This document shows, piece after piece, positions 52,961 to 62,174 of a stretch of 64,000 nucleotides of DNA. Position numbers and translations under genes: made by a program. The notes below the pieces were generated by a model. The model ran no database searches and was not told the DNA's origin. It worked only from the letters and a program-made list of their open reading frames with translations. This DNA is from CAJQQY01 sp045106765. Its GTDB lineage: Bacteria > Bacteroidota > Bacteroidia > Chitinophagales > Saprospiraceae. The stretch spans positions 1 through 64,000 of the forward strand of contig JBGCFD010000190.1 of NCBI GenBank assembly GCA_045106765.1, given 5' to 3'. Position 1 is the first letter of the stretch; every line of letters begins with the position of its first letter.

Positions 52961-55483
52961 TTAATTTCTTGAACGAATAATTACTTTGTACTCTTCAGGA
53001 GTAATACCTTTCTGGTCTTCCTTTTGAGTTTTTAAACTTAATTTTATTTTTTGAACCTGCTTAGTTTTTTGAAAGAACAACTTCCCCGGTTGCTTAAAAT
53101 CTCCTGTTTCAAAAACTAACTCGAAAGGAGCCTCCTTTCGTTTTCCACTAATTATTATTTTCTTTCCAGATTTATCTATTGGACTAAAACTGATGATTTT
53201 CCCTTTTTCATTTTTACAATAAGCGCTACGATATAGATCTCCAAAAATAATTTCATAAGATTGTTTTCCTTTTTGATTATTAGAAAGCATATAATCAACT
53301 TCTAACTGGACAGACAAAGGCAAACTTGTTTTTAGATTGTATAAAAAAAAGGCATTATTAAAATCCAAAATATTAATCTGATCTGAATGATTGTTTTGTA
53401 TTTGAATTTTTTGCTTAGCCTCAGGAAGTACTGTTAAAGGGAAACAACTTTTGTGATTTTGATAATCTCTGATCTCTAAATCTATTTCTAATTGTTGAGC
53501 GTTAGGTCGTAGACTATTTGCATTAGCTGCATCTTCTAATCCAAATGCACCTTTCCCATTAATGGTCGACCTAATTTTCTGATTTTTCCCATCCAATAAG
53601 GCATAGCCTATCGTCACATTATTTACCTTAAAATCATCATCATAAATCACATTTTGATAATTATAATTAACATCTGTTTTTTTGAGGGATCCATTTTGCA
53701 TTCCTGTAAATGATTGAGTGAAATGCAATACATTATTATCAGCAGAACCAATAGTAATTTGATTATTTTGACTAATAAAATTTCCAAACGTTTGCGTTTT
53801 AGGACGATCTAATCGTTTGCGAAAAGAAAAAAGAACATTATCTTTTTGAATCGAATTTTTCAAACGACTACTCCCAAAATGTTCAATTTCCAAAACATTA
53901 TCTTCAAATCGAAAATCACAGACATCCCATATTTCAGAACTTCCATTGATGAGTGGTACTTTAAATATATTATTTTTGATCGTATACTTTTTAATCAACT
54001 CTTGACTTGTCCCAATCCAAAAAAGGTAGATAAAAAAGTCTTTGCCTGACACTTCTTTTAATGATTGGTTTTTATGTCTTAAAACTCCAATATCAACTAA
54101 TGCTTCTTTTGTAATTTCAAAAAGGTTATCATGTAAATATAAATTTGATTCCCCTCTTTGCTTCACCAAACAAGCAGGTTGGCTAGGATTTCCTTTGCTT
54201 ACTACGTCCCTAAATGTGTTATTAAAAACTTCTGCATTTCCCCGTGTTGTACAAGTAAAATAATAAGGATGTGCGACTGCATCAGTTGATTTGGATTTTA
54301 GATTCAACACTTTATTATTTGAAAAGATAAGTTTTCCATCGCCACCTTTAACTACAATTGTACTCATCGCTCTGCCTTTAGGAATATCCAACAAAACATC
54401 GTTTTCAAAACGATTATCAGTAATGGTGATTTTCTTTCTTTGGCGATATAAAGAAGGATAGAACAATTTATCAATCCCGCTTGCTGCAAATGTGAGAAAC
54501 TGGCTTGAAAAATTTTTGACTTTATTTTTATGGAAAAGAACTTCGTCATAACCTACATTAGAAAACGCAAAAGGGGCATTACAATAATGAAAATTGGAGT
54601 CCGTAATTTTTACTTTTTTAATGGTATTACCCTTAGAAAACTCATTCAAAGATTGATTAGAAGAATGCGAAGCAAAGTTTGCCAATGCAATTGACCCACT
54701 TATATTACAATTTTCTATTTTAATAAAATCTACATTAGGTTTGCACGTTGGGCAAAATTGTTTGCTGTATGCACTCGAGACAAATTTGAAATCACCTTCA
54801 TTGGAAGAGTATTTTTTTTCCAAATAATCCAGCGTCTGTATGGTGATATTAGAAAGATGTAAACTATTTCCTTTATCTGTGCGAAAGTATGCAAAAAATG
54901 AATTTTGATGTTTAGTAATCAAAGTTAGTCCGCAATCTTTTTTATTTTTTCCAAAAATGATAATCGGCTTAGGTGTATCAAAATAAGATTGAGCATTTAA
55001 AGAAGCAATCTGGTATTTTTTCAATAAATGCACTTTGATACCTGCATGGATTAGTTGCCCTAATGCTAGAAAATTCTTTTGAGCGTTGTCAATCTTTTTG
55101 CCAACAAACCATTCTAGGTACCCTTCTTTTGCTTGCCAATCACCTTGCAATTTTACTTGATGAAATATCTTTTGAACTTGCGAAGTTATTTTAGCACCAT
55201 TAGATTTTAGTTGGCCATTTCGAATCAACCCTTTTTGGGAAAAATTCAAACCTACATTTTGTATATCAATTACCCCTTTTTTTAAATCTACAGGTTGATC
55301 TATAAGAATGTTCTTTTTATTTTTGATACAAAATTTGACAATATCTGAAAAGGAATTATCTGACTGAGATACACTAACCATATCGCCTGTAGCAATGATT
55401 TTTTTCGAAGAAGATTTACAAGTTTGAAGAATAAGAACCAAACTTACAACCGACAATATTTTTAATAGAATACTAGAGGTCAC
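52961..55483 (-). CDS. Parallel beta-helix lipoprotein in the polysaccharide locus
   Basis: An 840-residue exported protein with lipobox LILQTC (Cys22). The central part (about 160-560) shows many short N- and F-rich repeats (for example IKIENCNISGSIAL, ITDNRFENDVLLDIP, LYLHDNLFEI) of the pectate-lyase-like right-handed beta-helix. The C-terminal 200 residues are beta-rich and unrecognised. Such proteins can be polysaccharide lyases, epimerases or binding proteins; no catalytic residues can be named. It overlaps the EpsG-like gene by 4 bp, so it is made together with the polymerase. Confidence 0.68.
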   Translation of the reverse strand: MTSSILLKILSVVSLVLILQTCKSSSKKIIATGDMVSVSQSDNSFSDIVKFCIKNKKNILIDQPVDLKKGVIDIQNVGLNFSQKGLIRNGQLKSNGAKITSQVQKIFHQVKLQGDWQAKEGYLEWFVGKKIDNAQKNFLALGQLIHAGIKVHLLKKYQIASLNAQSYFDTPKPIIIFGKNKKDCGLTLITKHQNSFFAYFRTDKGNSLHLSNITIQTLDYLEKKYSSNEGDFKFVSSAYSKQFCPTCKPNVDFIKIENCNISGSIALANFASHSSNQSLNEFSKGNTIKKVKITDSNFHYCNAPFAFSNVGYDEVLFHKNKVKNFSSQFLTFAASGIDKLFYPSLYRQRKKITITDNRFENDVLLDIPKGRAMSTIVVKGGDGKLIFSNNKVLNLKSKSTDAVAHPYYFTCTTRGNAEVFNNTFRDVVSKGNPSQPACLVKQRGESNLYLHDNLFEITKEALVDIGVLRHKNQSLKEVSGKDFFIYLFWIGTSQELIKKYTIKNNIFKVPLINGSSEIWDVCDFRFEDNVLEIEHFGSSRLKNSIQKDNVLFSFRKRLDRPKTQTFGNFISQNNQITIGSADNNVLHFTQSFTGMQNGSLKKTDVNYNYQNVIYDDDFKVNNVTIGYALLDGKNQKIRSTINGKGAFGLEDAANANSLRPNAQQLEIDLEIRDYQNHKSCFPLTVLPEAKQKIQIQNNHSDQINILDFNNAFFLYNLKTSLPLSVQLEVDYMLSNNQKGKQSYEIIFGDLYRSAYCKNEKGKIISFSPIDKSGKKIIISGKRKEAPFELVFETGDFKQPGKLFFQKTKQVQKIKLSLKTQKEDQKGITPEEYKVIIRSRN

Positions 55484-56715
55484 TTAAATAGATAAATTAA
55501 AGCAATATCATTTTCAATGATAGATGAAATAAAAGTATTAGAAAAGATTGTTCTTAAACCTATAAAATCAAACCCAATCCGCATTTGAACAATACAATAA
55601 ATTAGGGTTGGAATAATGAAAACTGGAAGTCGTTTACCTATCCAACTTCTTTCACTTTCAAGAGTAGCAAAAAGAAAAATCAGAGAAAAAGCGAATAGGT
55701 TAGCAACAATGACAAACCTACTTCCTGAAGGAACATTAGTAGCAAAATTAGCTACTCCTAATAAAAATAATGAAAAACAGAATAACTTTTTGAGATTACT
55801 TTCCTTTAGCACCTTCCTTCGGAAAAAGAAACAAAAAATCAGAAAGAAATAAACGATTGAATTAATAGCCATTTGGCTCCCTTTGACATACCAATTAAGA
55901 TCATTTAGACCTTTACTTCTTGCTTTTATATAATCTTTAGAAGTCATTATTCTTACTTTAGTTTGTATGAATTCAGGAGCTAATTTATAATTATCATTTA
56001 TCAGTCCTGGGTCTACTTTTACAAAAAAAATTGAAGAAATAAAAATGACAAAATAAATATTAATCCTATTTCCCATTATCCCGAACGCCAACAATAAAGC
56101 TACAGGAAAAACAAAAGTAAAATGGAGTAAAGGACTAAAGCAGGCAACAATTAAAAACTGTTTCTTTCCTTCAACTAAGAAAGGTAATGTTCCAAAAAGA
56201 AAAACATGCGCGGCTGTATAAAATCGAAATCCGTTAATATTCCAAAATGGAACAATTAAAGCAAAAGTAAATAAGAATAGAATCGCTACTATGGAAAGAG
56301 GTTTATTTTTATCTACTTGTTTTATTAAATACCAAATATTTCTCGAAAAAAAATAACCCATTACTAAACCAATAATAGCAAAAAACACTTGGAAATTTCC
56401 AGTAAATCGAGAAACTAAAAAAGTGATTAACGGCCTATAAAGGTCAGTATATTGACCTTCGAAAATGAATAATAAATTTAACATATCATTCCACCCCATA
56501 TCGTACCATTCATAAAACTCTTCAAAATTACTCCTATATCGATTGGCATCCATCTCTTCATCAGAAATTACAAATGTATACCCAAAATAACTACAAAAGA
56601 ACCACATAATATTCTTTGCAAAGGAAGACCGATAATTTTGCATCGCAAAAATCAACGAAAAAAACGGCCAAACTAAAAAAGTAATATACCCTGTTATACT
56701 AGTCTTTGTTCTCAC
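55480..56715 (-). CDS. EpsG-family membrane protein, probable polysaccharide polymerase
   Basis: A 411-residue protein with about ten membrane helices. Near the N-terminus is the EpsG-like region DEEMDANRYRSNFEEFYEWY and RPLITFLVSRFTGNFQVFFA. A long loop follows around 230-280 (FVKVDPGLINDNYKLAPEFI). It is the only Wzy-like candidate in the window, and it lies between the beta-helix gene and a GT4 gene with 4-bp overlaps on both sides. Confidence 0.75.
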   Translation of the reverse strand: MRTKTSITGYITFLVWPFFSLIFAMQNYRSSFAKNIMWFFCSYFGYTFVISDEEMDANRYRSNFEEFYEWYDMGWNDMLNLLFIFEGQYTDLYRPLITFLVSRFTGNFQVFFAIIGLVMGYFFSRNIWYLIKQVDKNKPLSIVAILFLFTFALIVPFWNINGFRFYTAAHVFLFGTLPFLVEGKKQFLIVACFSPLLHFTFVFPVALLLAFGIMGNRINIYFVIFISSIFFVKVDPGLINDNYKLAPEFIQTKVRIMTSKDYIKARSKGLNDLNWYVKGSQMAINSIVYFFLIFCFFFRRKVLKESNLKKLFCFSLFLLGVANFATNVPSGSRFVIVANLFAFSLIFLFATLESERSWIGKRLPVFIIPTLIYCIVQMRIGFDFIGLRTIFSNTFISSIIENDIALIYLFK

Positions 56716-57809
56716 CTCTTTGCCTGTCCTAAATTTATAAAACTCTCTACTACGTTTTGAACTTCATATTGGGAAACATTTTGAAATTGGTATTGAGCGC
56801 TAAAATCCCTATTAAGAAAGTCCAGTAATTTAGTTTTATCAAGATGACCTGAATTTAATGAAAGAACTGGTCTTCCTATCAAATAATAATCAATTAGTTT
56901 GCTTGGTAATTGTTCTGAAACTCCATTTTCGAGATTTAATAAAAAATCCATCTTACTGAGTTTTTTAATTAAATCCTTTCTGGGTATATATGGACTTACA
57001 ATAATTTTATCTTTTAATTCCTGGTCATATGGAGAAAGAATAGACGAAGCGTTTGTAAAAATATAAAACCGAAAATCTCTTTCACTTTTTTTCAATACTT
57101 CTAAGATTGGACGCGGATCTCTACCACCTCTGCTAAGTGCACCTGCATAAGCAAAACTAATAACAGAGTTGCTTTGATATTCTTCTAATAAACCTTGGGT
57201 TTCAGAGAATTTAAATCCTTGCGGAATAACGATAATTTTTTTTCGAAACTCAGAATAGTAGGCCTCTCTTGCTCCTTCGATTGGCACCGTAATAAAATCT
57301 GCATTTTTGCAAAATGATTTTTCTAAATACTTGAAATAAAATGGTTTCCCAATTCGATCCATTTTAGATCCCATAAATGGATCGCCACAATCTGCTATCC
57401 AAATCTTTGCAGCTTTTCCAAATTTTTTTGTCGCTGCAGCAACGCCCCAATGTATACTGTGAGGTGCTGCAATAGAAATCATTAAGTCAAATCCTTTTTC
57501 AGTTTTTAAAGCTTTTTTTACAGAAGAATAAAATTCAATATTGGGATATTCGAATAATATCTCTAATCCTCTTCTAATAATATTTGAAATTTTTCCTTTC
57601 CAATTAAACGATGGCAACTTAGTTTTTGGTAATTTCTTAATTTCAAATCTATATTTTTCCATCATGTCATCATATTGGACAGAATTAGAAGCAGTTATCA
57701 ATTTTACATGATGTCCTTGTCGACAAAATTCTTTAACTAACTCCGTAGTCCTAAATGATCGAGGAGAGTTCTCTGGAAAAAAAGAAGCAGATACAATTAA
57801 GATCTTCAT
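56712..57809 (-). CDS. Glycosyltransferase family 4-like
   Basis: A 365-residue GT-B enzyme opening KILIVSASFFPENSPRSFRT. Other marks are the LMISIAAPHSIHWGVAAATK segment, IPQGFKFSET and ISFAYAGALSRGGRDPRPIL at the donor domain start. It resembles the protein at 26159-27475 in its N-terminal pattern. It is one base from the epimerase gene and overlaps the EpsG-like gene by 4 bp. Confidence 0.8.
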   Translation of the reverse strand: MKILIVSASFFPENSPRSFRTTELVKEFCRQGHHVKLITASNSVQYDDMMEKYRFEIKKLPKTKLPSFNWKGKISNIIRRGLEILFEYPNIEFYSSVKKALKTEKGFDLMISIAAPHSIHWGVAAATKKFGKAAKIWIADCGDPFMGSKMDRIGKPFYFKYLEKSFCKNADFITVPIEGAREAYYSEFRKKIIVIPQGFKFSETQGLLEEYQSNSVISFAYAGALSRGGRDPRPILEVLKKSERDFRFYIFTNASSILSPYDQELKDKIIVSPYIPRKDLIKKLSKMDFLLNLENGVSEQLPSKLIDYYLIGRPVLSLNSGHLDKTKLLDFLNRDFSAQYQFQNVSQYEVQNVVESFINLGQAKR

Positions 57810-57810
57810 C

Positions 57811-58908
57811 TTATGCTTTGGAAGTTATTTTCAATAATAAATTTATAATTCTATTGGCAGCATTACCGTCCCACAAGGCAGGTGCAGTTCCTTTTTTCCA
57901 TTCGCCTGCAAAAAGTTTTTCGAGGTATGCTTTAATGTCTCTTGGGTTGGTCCCAACTAATTCATTAGTTCCAACCTCAATTGTTTCTGGACGTTCTGTA
58001 TTATCTCTTAATGTCATACATGGAACTCCCATAATAGTCGTTTCCTCAGTAATTCCTCCTGAATCTGTTATTACCGCCATGCTATTTTTTACCAAATAAT
58101 TAAACTCCAAATACCCTAAAGGTTCTACCATAAAAAGATTTGGAGTTTCAATCCTTAAGTCATCCAATATTTTTTTGGTACGAGGATGAACTGGAAAAAT
58201 GATTGGTTTACCATTTACATTTGAAGTGATTTCATTCATGAAAGCTTTTAACTTATCCTCCTCATCAACATTCCCAGGTCGATGCATGGTCATCACAATG
58301 TAGTCTCCATTTTTAAGCCCAATTTCTTCAAAAAAATTAGGTCGTTTTAACCGTGGAAGATTGGTCAATAAGGTATCAATCATCACATTGCCTACATAAA
58401 AAATTCGATCATCAGTAATGCCTGCTTTTCGAAGATTTGTATTGGCTCTTTCACTAGTTGTGAAAAAATAATCCGTAATAGCATCAGTAACCATTCGATT
58501 AATTTCTTCAGGCATTCTCAAATCAAATGAGCGAATACCAGCTTCTACGTGAGCCACTTTTGTTTTTAATTTTTTGGCAACAATCGAACAGGCCATTGTC
58601 GAAGTCACATCTCCTACCACCATAACCAAATCAGTTGGATGCTTCAACATTTCTTTTTCAAAAGCAATCATAATAGCAGCTGTCTGTTCTGCTTGAGAAC
58701 CACTTCCTACTCCAAGGTTTACATCTGGCAAGGGAATATTTAATTCTTCAAAAAAGGTGGCACTCATTTTATGGTCATAATGCTGTCCAGTATGGATAAG
58801 ACGATAACTGATATCATGACCTTCAGATTTAGCCTTTTTAATGTTATGTATGATCGGTGCAATTTTCATAAAATTGGGTCTTGCACCTGCGATAAGGGTA
58901 ATCTTCAT
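57811..58908 (-). CDS. wecB: UDP-GlcNAc 2-epimerase, non-hydrolysing
   Basis: A 365-residue enzyme that interconverts UDP-GlcNAc and UDP-ManNAc. Family motifs are GARPNFMKIAPIIH, HTGQHYDHKMSATFFEEL, VVGDVTSTMACSIVAKKLK, HVEAGIRSFD and PEEINRMVTD, MTMHRPGNVD and ITDSGGITEETTIMGVPCMT, RDNTERPETIEVGTN. It supplies ManNAc, or ManNAcA if a dehydrogenase acts on it; the dehydrogenase in this locus is more like a GalNAc enzyme. Confidence 0.92.
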   Translation of the reverse strand: MKITLIAGARPNFMKIAPIIHNIKKAKSEGHDISYRLIHTGQHYDHKMSATFFEELNIPLPDVNLGVGSGSQAEQTAAIMIAFEKEMLKHPTDLVMVVGDVTSTMACSIVAKKLKTKVAHVEAGIRSFDLRMPEEINRMVTDAITDYFFTTSERANTNLRKAGITDDRIFYVGNVMIDTLLTNLPRLKRPNFFEEIGLKNGDYIVMTMHRPGNVDEEDKLKAFMNEITSNVNGKPIIFPVHPRTKKILDDLRIETPNLFMVEPLGYLEFNYLVKNSMAVITDSGGITEETTIMGVPCMTLRDNTERPETIEVGTNELVGTNPRDIKAYLEKLFAGEWKKGTAPALWDGNAANRIINLLLKITSKA

Positions 58909-58927
58909 AGTATTTTATAAAAATTTA

Positions 58928-59665
58928 TTACGAATTTTGTGGAACTTCATTTTGCACAAAATCAATGGTTGCATAAATATCTCCTTCTCCATGTACACTT
59001 ACCGTTAAATCATATTTCCCCTTCCATTCTTTCACGATTTCTTGTTCTCCTTTTCTAGAATAATCATCAAAAAGAATTAACGTTTTTGGGGCAAATTTTT
59101 TAGCTAAAACAGGTAATAGACCTGAGCGTCCTCCACGAGTTTGAGCAGGTGGTCCATCACAAATAATTAGAGAAAAATTATCTGGAACATCCTTCATTGG
59201 AACATCATACCAATCAAAATTATCGTAAGGTACAATTGGACAAGTCAGTACTTTGGCTTTAGTTACGCCTTGTTCTTTTTGATAAGTTCTTACTTTATTT
59301 GCCCAAACTTCTTGATGCTCCAAACTATACAGTTGAAGGTTTCTTCGCTCTGCAATAATTCCCATAAGAATAGAACTTAACCCAGAACCACATTCAAGAA
59401 TAGGACCATCCGTTTTATTAACTTCAACAAGTACCTTTTTCAAGTAACTATGCATTGCAGACCACCCAAGGTTTCCCCATCCATAAATTAAATCAATCAA
59501 AATATCTTCTCGATTTTCAATATTCTCTTGATGCTTCGCAAATTGTTTGAGGGCTTTTTTGAAAATATAACTTTGATGACTTTTACGAATAGTTGACCGT
59601 AAACCTGAAGGCACCAATGGTTTTAATATTGATGCAAGTTTGTTGTAATTACTTTTATAATTCAT
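58928..59665 (-). CDS. Class I SAM-dependent methyltransferase-like protein
   Basis: A 245-residue protein. The SAM region is GPILECGSGLSSILMGIIAE (about 93-112), followed by LYSLEHQEVWANKVRTYQKE and NFSLIICDGPPAQTRGGRSG. The early LIYGWGNLGWSAMHSYLKKV segment is shared with uncharacterised Bacteroidota homologues. It overlaps the flippase gene by 4 bp. The substrate is unknown. Confidence 0.72.
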   Translation of the reverse strand: MNYKSNYNKLASILKPLVPSGLRSTIRKSHQSYIFKKALKQFAKHQENIENREDILIDLIYGWGNLGWSAMHSYLKKVLVEVNKTDGPILECGSGLSSILMGIIAERRNLQLYSLEHQEVWANKVRTYQKEQGVTKAKVLTCPIVPYDNFDWYDVPMKDVPDNFSLIICDGPPAQTRGGRSGLLPVLAKKFAPKTLILFDDYSRKGEQEIVKEWKGKYDLTVSVHGEGDIYATIDFVQNEVPQNS

Positions 59666-61143
59666 ATTTTTCTTATTTTGTCTAAAAGAGGTTTTATACT
59701 TGATAAATAATCGAGTTGGAGTAATGGTCCAGTAAATAATAAAATTAAAGATCCAATTAATCCAATAATTGAAAGTGATACTAGTGGGAAATTATATAAT
59801 GGAGTTAGATCTATTAAAAATTTGGTTGCCAAAAACACAACTCCGCCATGAAGAGTTAATTTTGCCAATGCTTTAAATGGGATCAACTTTGTAATTCCTA
59901 TCTTCATAATTCCAGCTGAATATTTTAAGACTGAAATGATTAATAGGATATTAATCAAAACAGAAATAGCTGCAATATGGTAAGGTGTGTCAAAAAACGA
60001 GACGGCTAAATACCCCCCAAGCCAAGTTAACCCTGCAAAGAGAAAATGTATGTTGGCGTAAAATTTAGTTTTTCCCAAAGCAAGAATAAGTGGAGAAAAA
60101 ATAATAATATTAAAAAAATTAACTGCCATCGCTAATTGAAAGAATAAAATAGAATTTAGATATAGATCTGTAAAAAGTATAATGATAATCGCTTCAGCAT
60201 TTAAAATAAAAAATATCACCATAGGATAAATAATGGTGGCTGATTTTATCAACGTACTTTCCCATGTTTCAACCAAAACATTGATGTCAGATTTTTCTGA
60301 AATGATTTTTGAAAAAATGGGCATCAATACTGTTGCAGCCGCTCCAGTAATCATTCCAACAAAAGGCAATTGAATAAAACCATTGGAATAGTCAGCAAAT
60401 GATTCTGTTCCAAAATATCGACTGATGTAAAATTGGTCTGAAGACCGCATAATAATTCCTCCAATCGAAGCAAACATTATGGGTACACTATATTGAAAGA
60501 TTTCTTGTATCCCAAGTCCTGACTTTTGTTTTTCGACTCCACGAAAGGGTATATTCTTAAAATACAGAGCTAAAAAGAAAGAGATGATTGATACGATTAT
60601 CCATCCGTAAATGGCAAAGAGATAATTTCCTCCATAAAATATTACTGGAGTTACTATAAATATCAACATCAAGAATCTTGTGATGGTGTTATATATAGCA
60701 ATAAAAACAGTTTTTTTGTAGGTCGAAAAAATCCCTTCAATCCCTAAGGTGGGCAATAAAAATATAGGAATGACAGAAAAGTACCTCAGGCCTTTTTCTA
60801 TCTCAGGATTTTTTAAAACATCAGCTATTAACCCTGCTGAAATAAATAATAATATGCCAAAACCAAGACCTAGAGATAGTAAAACTTTGGTTAGTTTATC
60901 AACGATCTCTTTTCCTTGTTCCAATTTATATCTAGGCAAAAAATAACTAAAGACATTAGGTAGACCAGCTGAAAAAACGATCAATAAAGTACTGTACACA
61001 TAAACAATTTGTTTATACGTTCCATATTCTACCTTATCAAAATACCTCGATAGAATTGCTGCGCTAACTATTGCTAAAGAAAAAGAACTCAAACTTCCTA
61101 ATGCCACCCAAAATGCCTGAATAGTGTTATTTCCTTTATCCAA
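59662..61143 (-). CDS. Wzx-type oligosaccharide flippase
   Basis: A 493-residue integral membrane protein with about 14 predicted helices, of the MOP superfamily. The N-terminus (FWVALGSLSSFSLAIVSAAI, SRYFDKVEYGTYKQIVYVYS) and the mid segment (SVPIMFASIGGIIMRSSDQF) are standard for polysaccharide flippases. It should move the lipid-linked repeat unit across the inner membrane before polymerisation by the EpsG-like protein. Confidence 0.87.
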   Translation of the reverse strand: MDKGNNTIQAFWVALGSLSSFSLAIVSAAILSRYFDKVEYGTYKQIVYVYSTLLIVFSAGLPNVFSYFLPRYKLEQGKEIVDKLTKVLLSLGLGFGILLFISAGLIADVLKNPEIEKGLRYFSVIPIFLLPTLGIEGIFSTYKKTVFIAIYNTITRFLMLIFIVTPVIFYGGNYLFAIYGWIIVSIISFFLALYFKNIPFRGVEKQKSGLGIQEIFQYSVPIMFASIGGIIMRSSDQFYISRYFGTESFADYSNGFIQLPFVGMITGAAATVLMPIFSKIISEKSDINVLVETWESTLIKSATIIYPMVIFFILNAEAIIIILFTDLYLNSILFFQLAMAVNFFNIIIFSPLILALGKTKFYANIHFLFAGLTWLGGYLAVSFFDTPYHIAAISVLINILLIISVLKYSAGIMKIGITKLIPFKALAKLTLHGGVVFLATKFLIDLTPLYNFPLVSLSIIGLIGSLILLFTGPLLQLDYLSSIKPLLDKIRKI

Positions 61144-61175
61144 AGATTCTACCTTTAACTATGAGTCTATCTTGA

Positions 61176-62150
61176 TTACATTTTATTCTCATGAATAGAT
61201 TTATACCATTCGTAAGAAAGTCCTAATCCTTCTTTTACTTTTACCTTCGCCTGATAACCAAGTAATTTCTCAATTTTTGAAATATTCGCCAAACTGTGAG
61301 GAATATCTCCAATTCTATTACCCCTATGTATTGCATCGGCAGTTGTCCCACAAGTTTCTTTTATATTTGCCCAAAGTTCATTTAAAGTAGTTCTTTCACC
61401 ACATGCTACATTATAAACCTGATTGACTGCTTCTGTATTTTCAGTAAATAATCCTAAAATATTAGCCTGCACCGCATTTGCGACATATGTAAAATCTCTA
61501 CTAAATTCTCCATCTCCATTTATATAAGGCCCATTATTTTCCAATGCAGCTTGAAAAAACAATGGAATCACCGCTGCATAGGATCCACCTGGATCTTGCT
61601 TTGGTCCAAAAATATTAAAGTACCTTAATCCTATAAACTCAAAATCATATGTTTTAGAAAAAACATCTGCATATAGCTCATTTACATATTTTGTAACTGC
61701 ATATGGAGATAGTGGTCGACCTATTGTATGTTCTATTTTTGGTAATCCTTTGCTATCTCCATAAGTTGATGATGATGCAGCAAATACCACTCGTTTGACT
61801 CCCATCTTTACGGCAGCTTGGAATATATTTAATGTGCCTGTGATGTTTACATCATTTGTAATCAATGGAGATGCAATACTTCGGGGAACAGAACCAAGAG
61901 CTGCTTGATGTGTAATTAAATTAATTCCCTTACAAGCTTTTAGACAAGTATCAAAATCTGTAATGTCACCTTCTACTAATTCAAACCGCTCATTGGAATG
62001 AAATTCTACAAGGTTTTTTTTAAATCCCGTTACAAAACTATCGAGTACTCTAACTATTCCGACTCTCTCATCTTTTAGGAGTGCTTCCACTATATTAGAA
62101 CCGATAAATCCTGCTCCTCCTGTTACTAAAATATTTTGTTTGGTTTCCAA
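61176..62150 (-). CDS. UDP-GlcNAc 4-epimerase, WbpP/TviC type
   Basis: A 324-residue extended SDR enzyme. Motifs are ILVTGGAGFIGSNIVEALLK, HQAALGSVPRSIASPLITND (a segment typical of WbpP-type epimerases acting on N-acetylated sugars), FAASSSTYGDSKGLP, SPYAVTKYVNELYADVF (Tyr-Lys) and YFNIFGPKQDPGGSYAAVIP. It probably converts UDP-GlcNAc to UDP-GalNAc, or the acids. Next to it is the matching dehydrogenase gene, 24 bp upstream in the operon. Confidence 0.87.
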   Translation of the reverse strand: METKQNILVTGGAGFIGSNIVEALLKDERVGIVRVLDSFVTGFKKNLVEFHSNERFELVEGDITDFDTCLKACKGINLITHQAALGSVPRSIASPLITNDVNITGTLNIFQAAVKMGVKRVVFAASSSTYGDSKGLPKIEHTIGRPLSPYAVTKYVNELYADVFSKTYDFEFIGLRYFNIFGPKQDPGGSYAAVIPLFFQAALENNGPYINGDGEFSRDFTYVANAVQANILGLFTENTEAVNQVYNVACGERTTLNELWANIKETCGTTADAIHRGNRIGDIPHSLANISKIEKLLGYQAKVKVKEGLGLSYEWYKSIHENKM

Positions 62151-62174
62151 GGTGTTATCTTTTATAGTTAAAAA

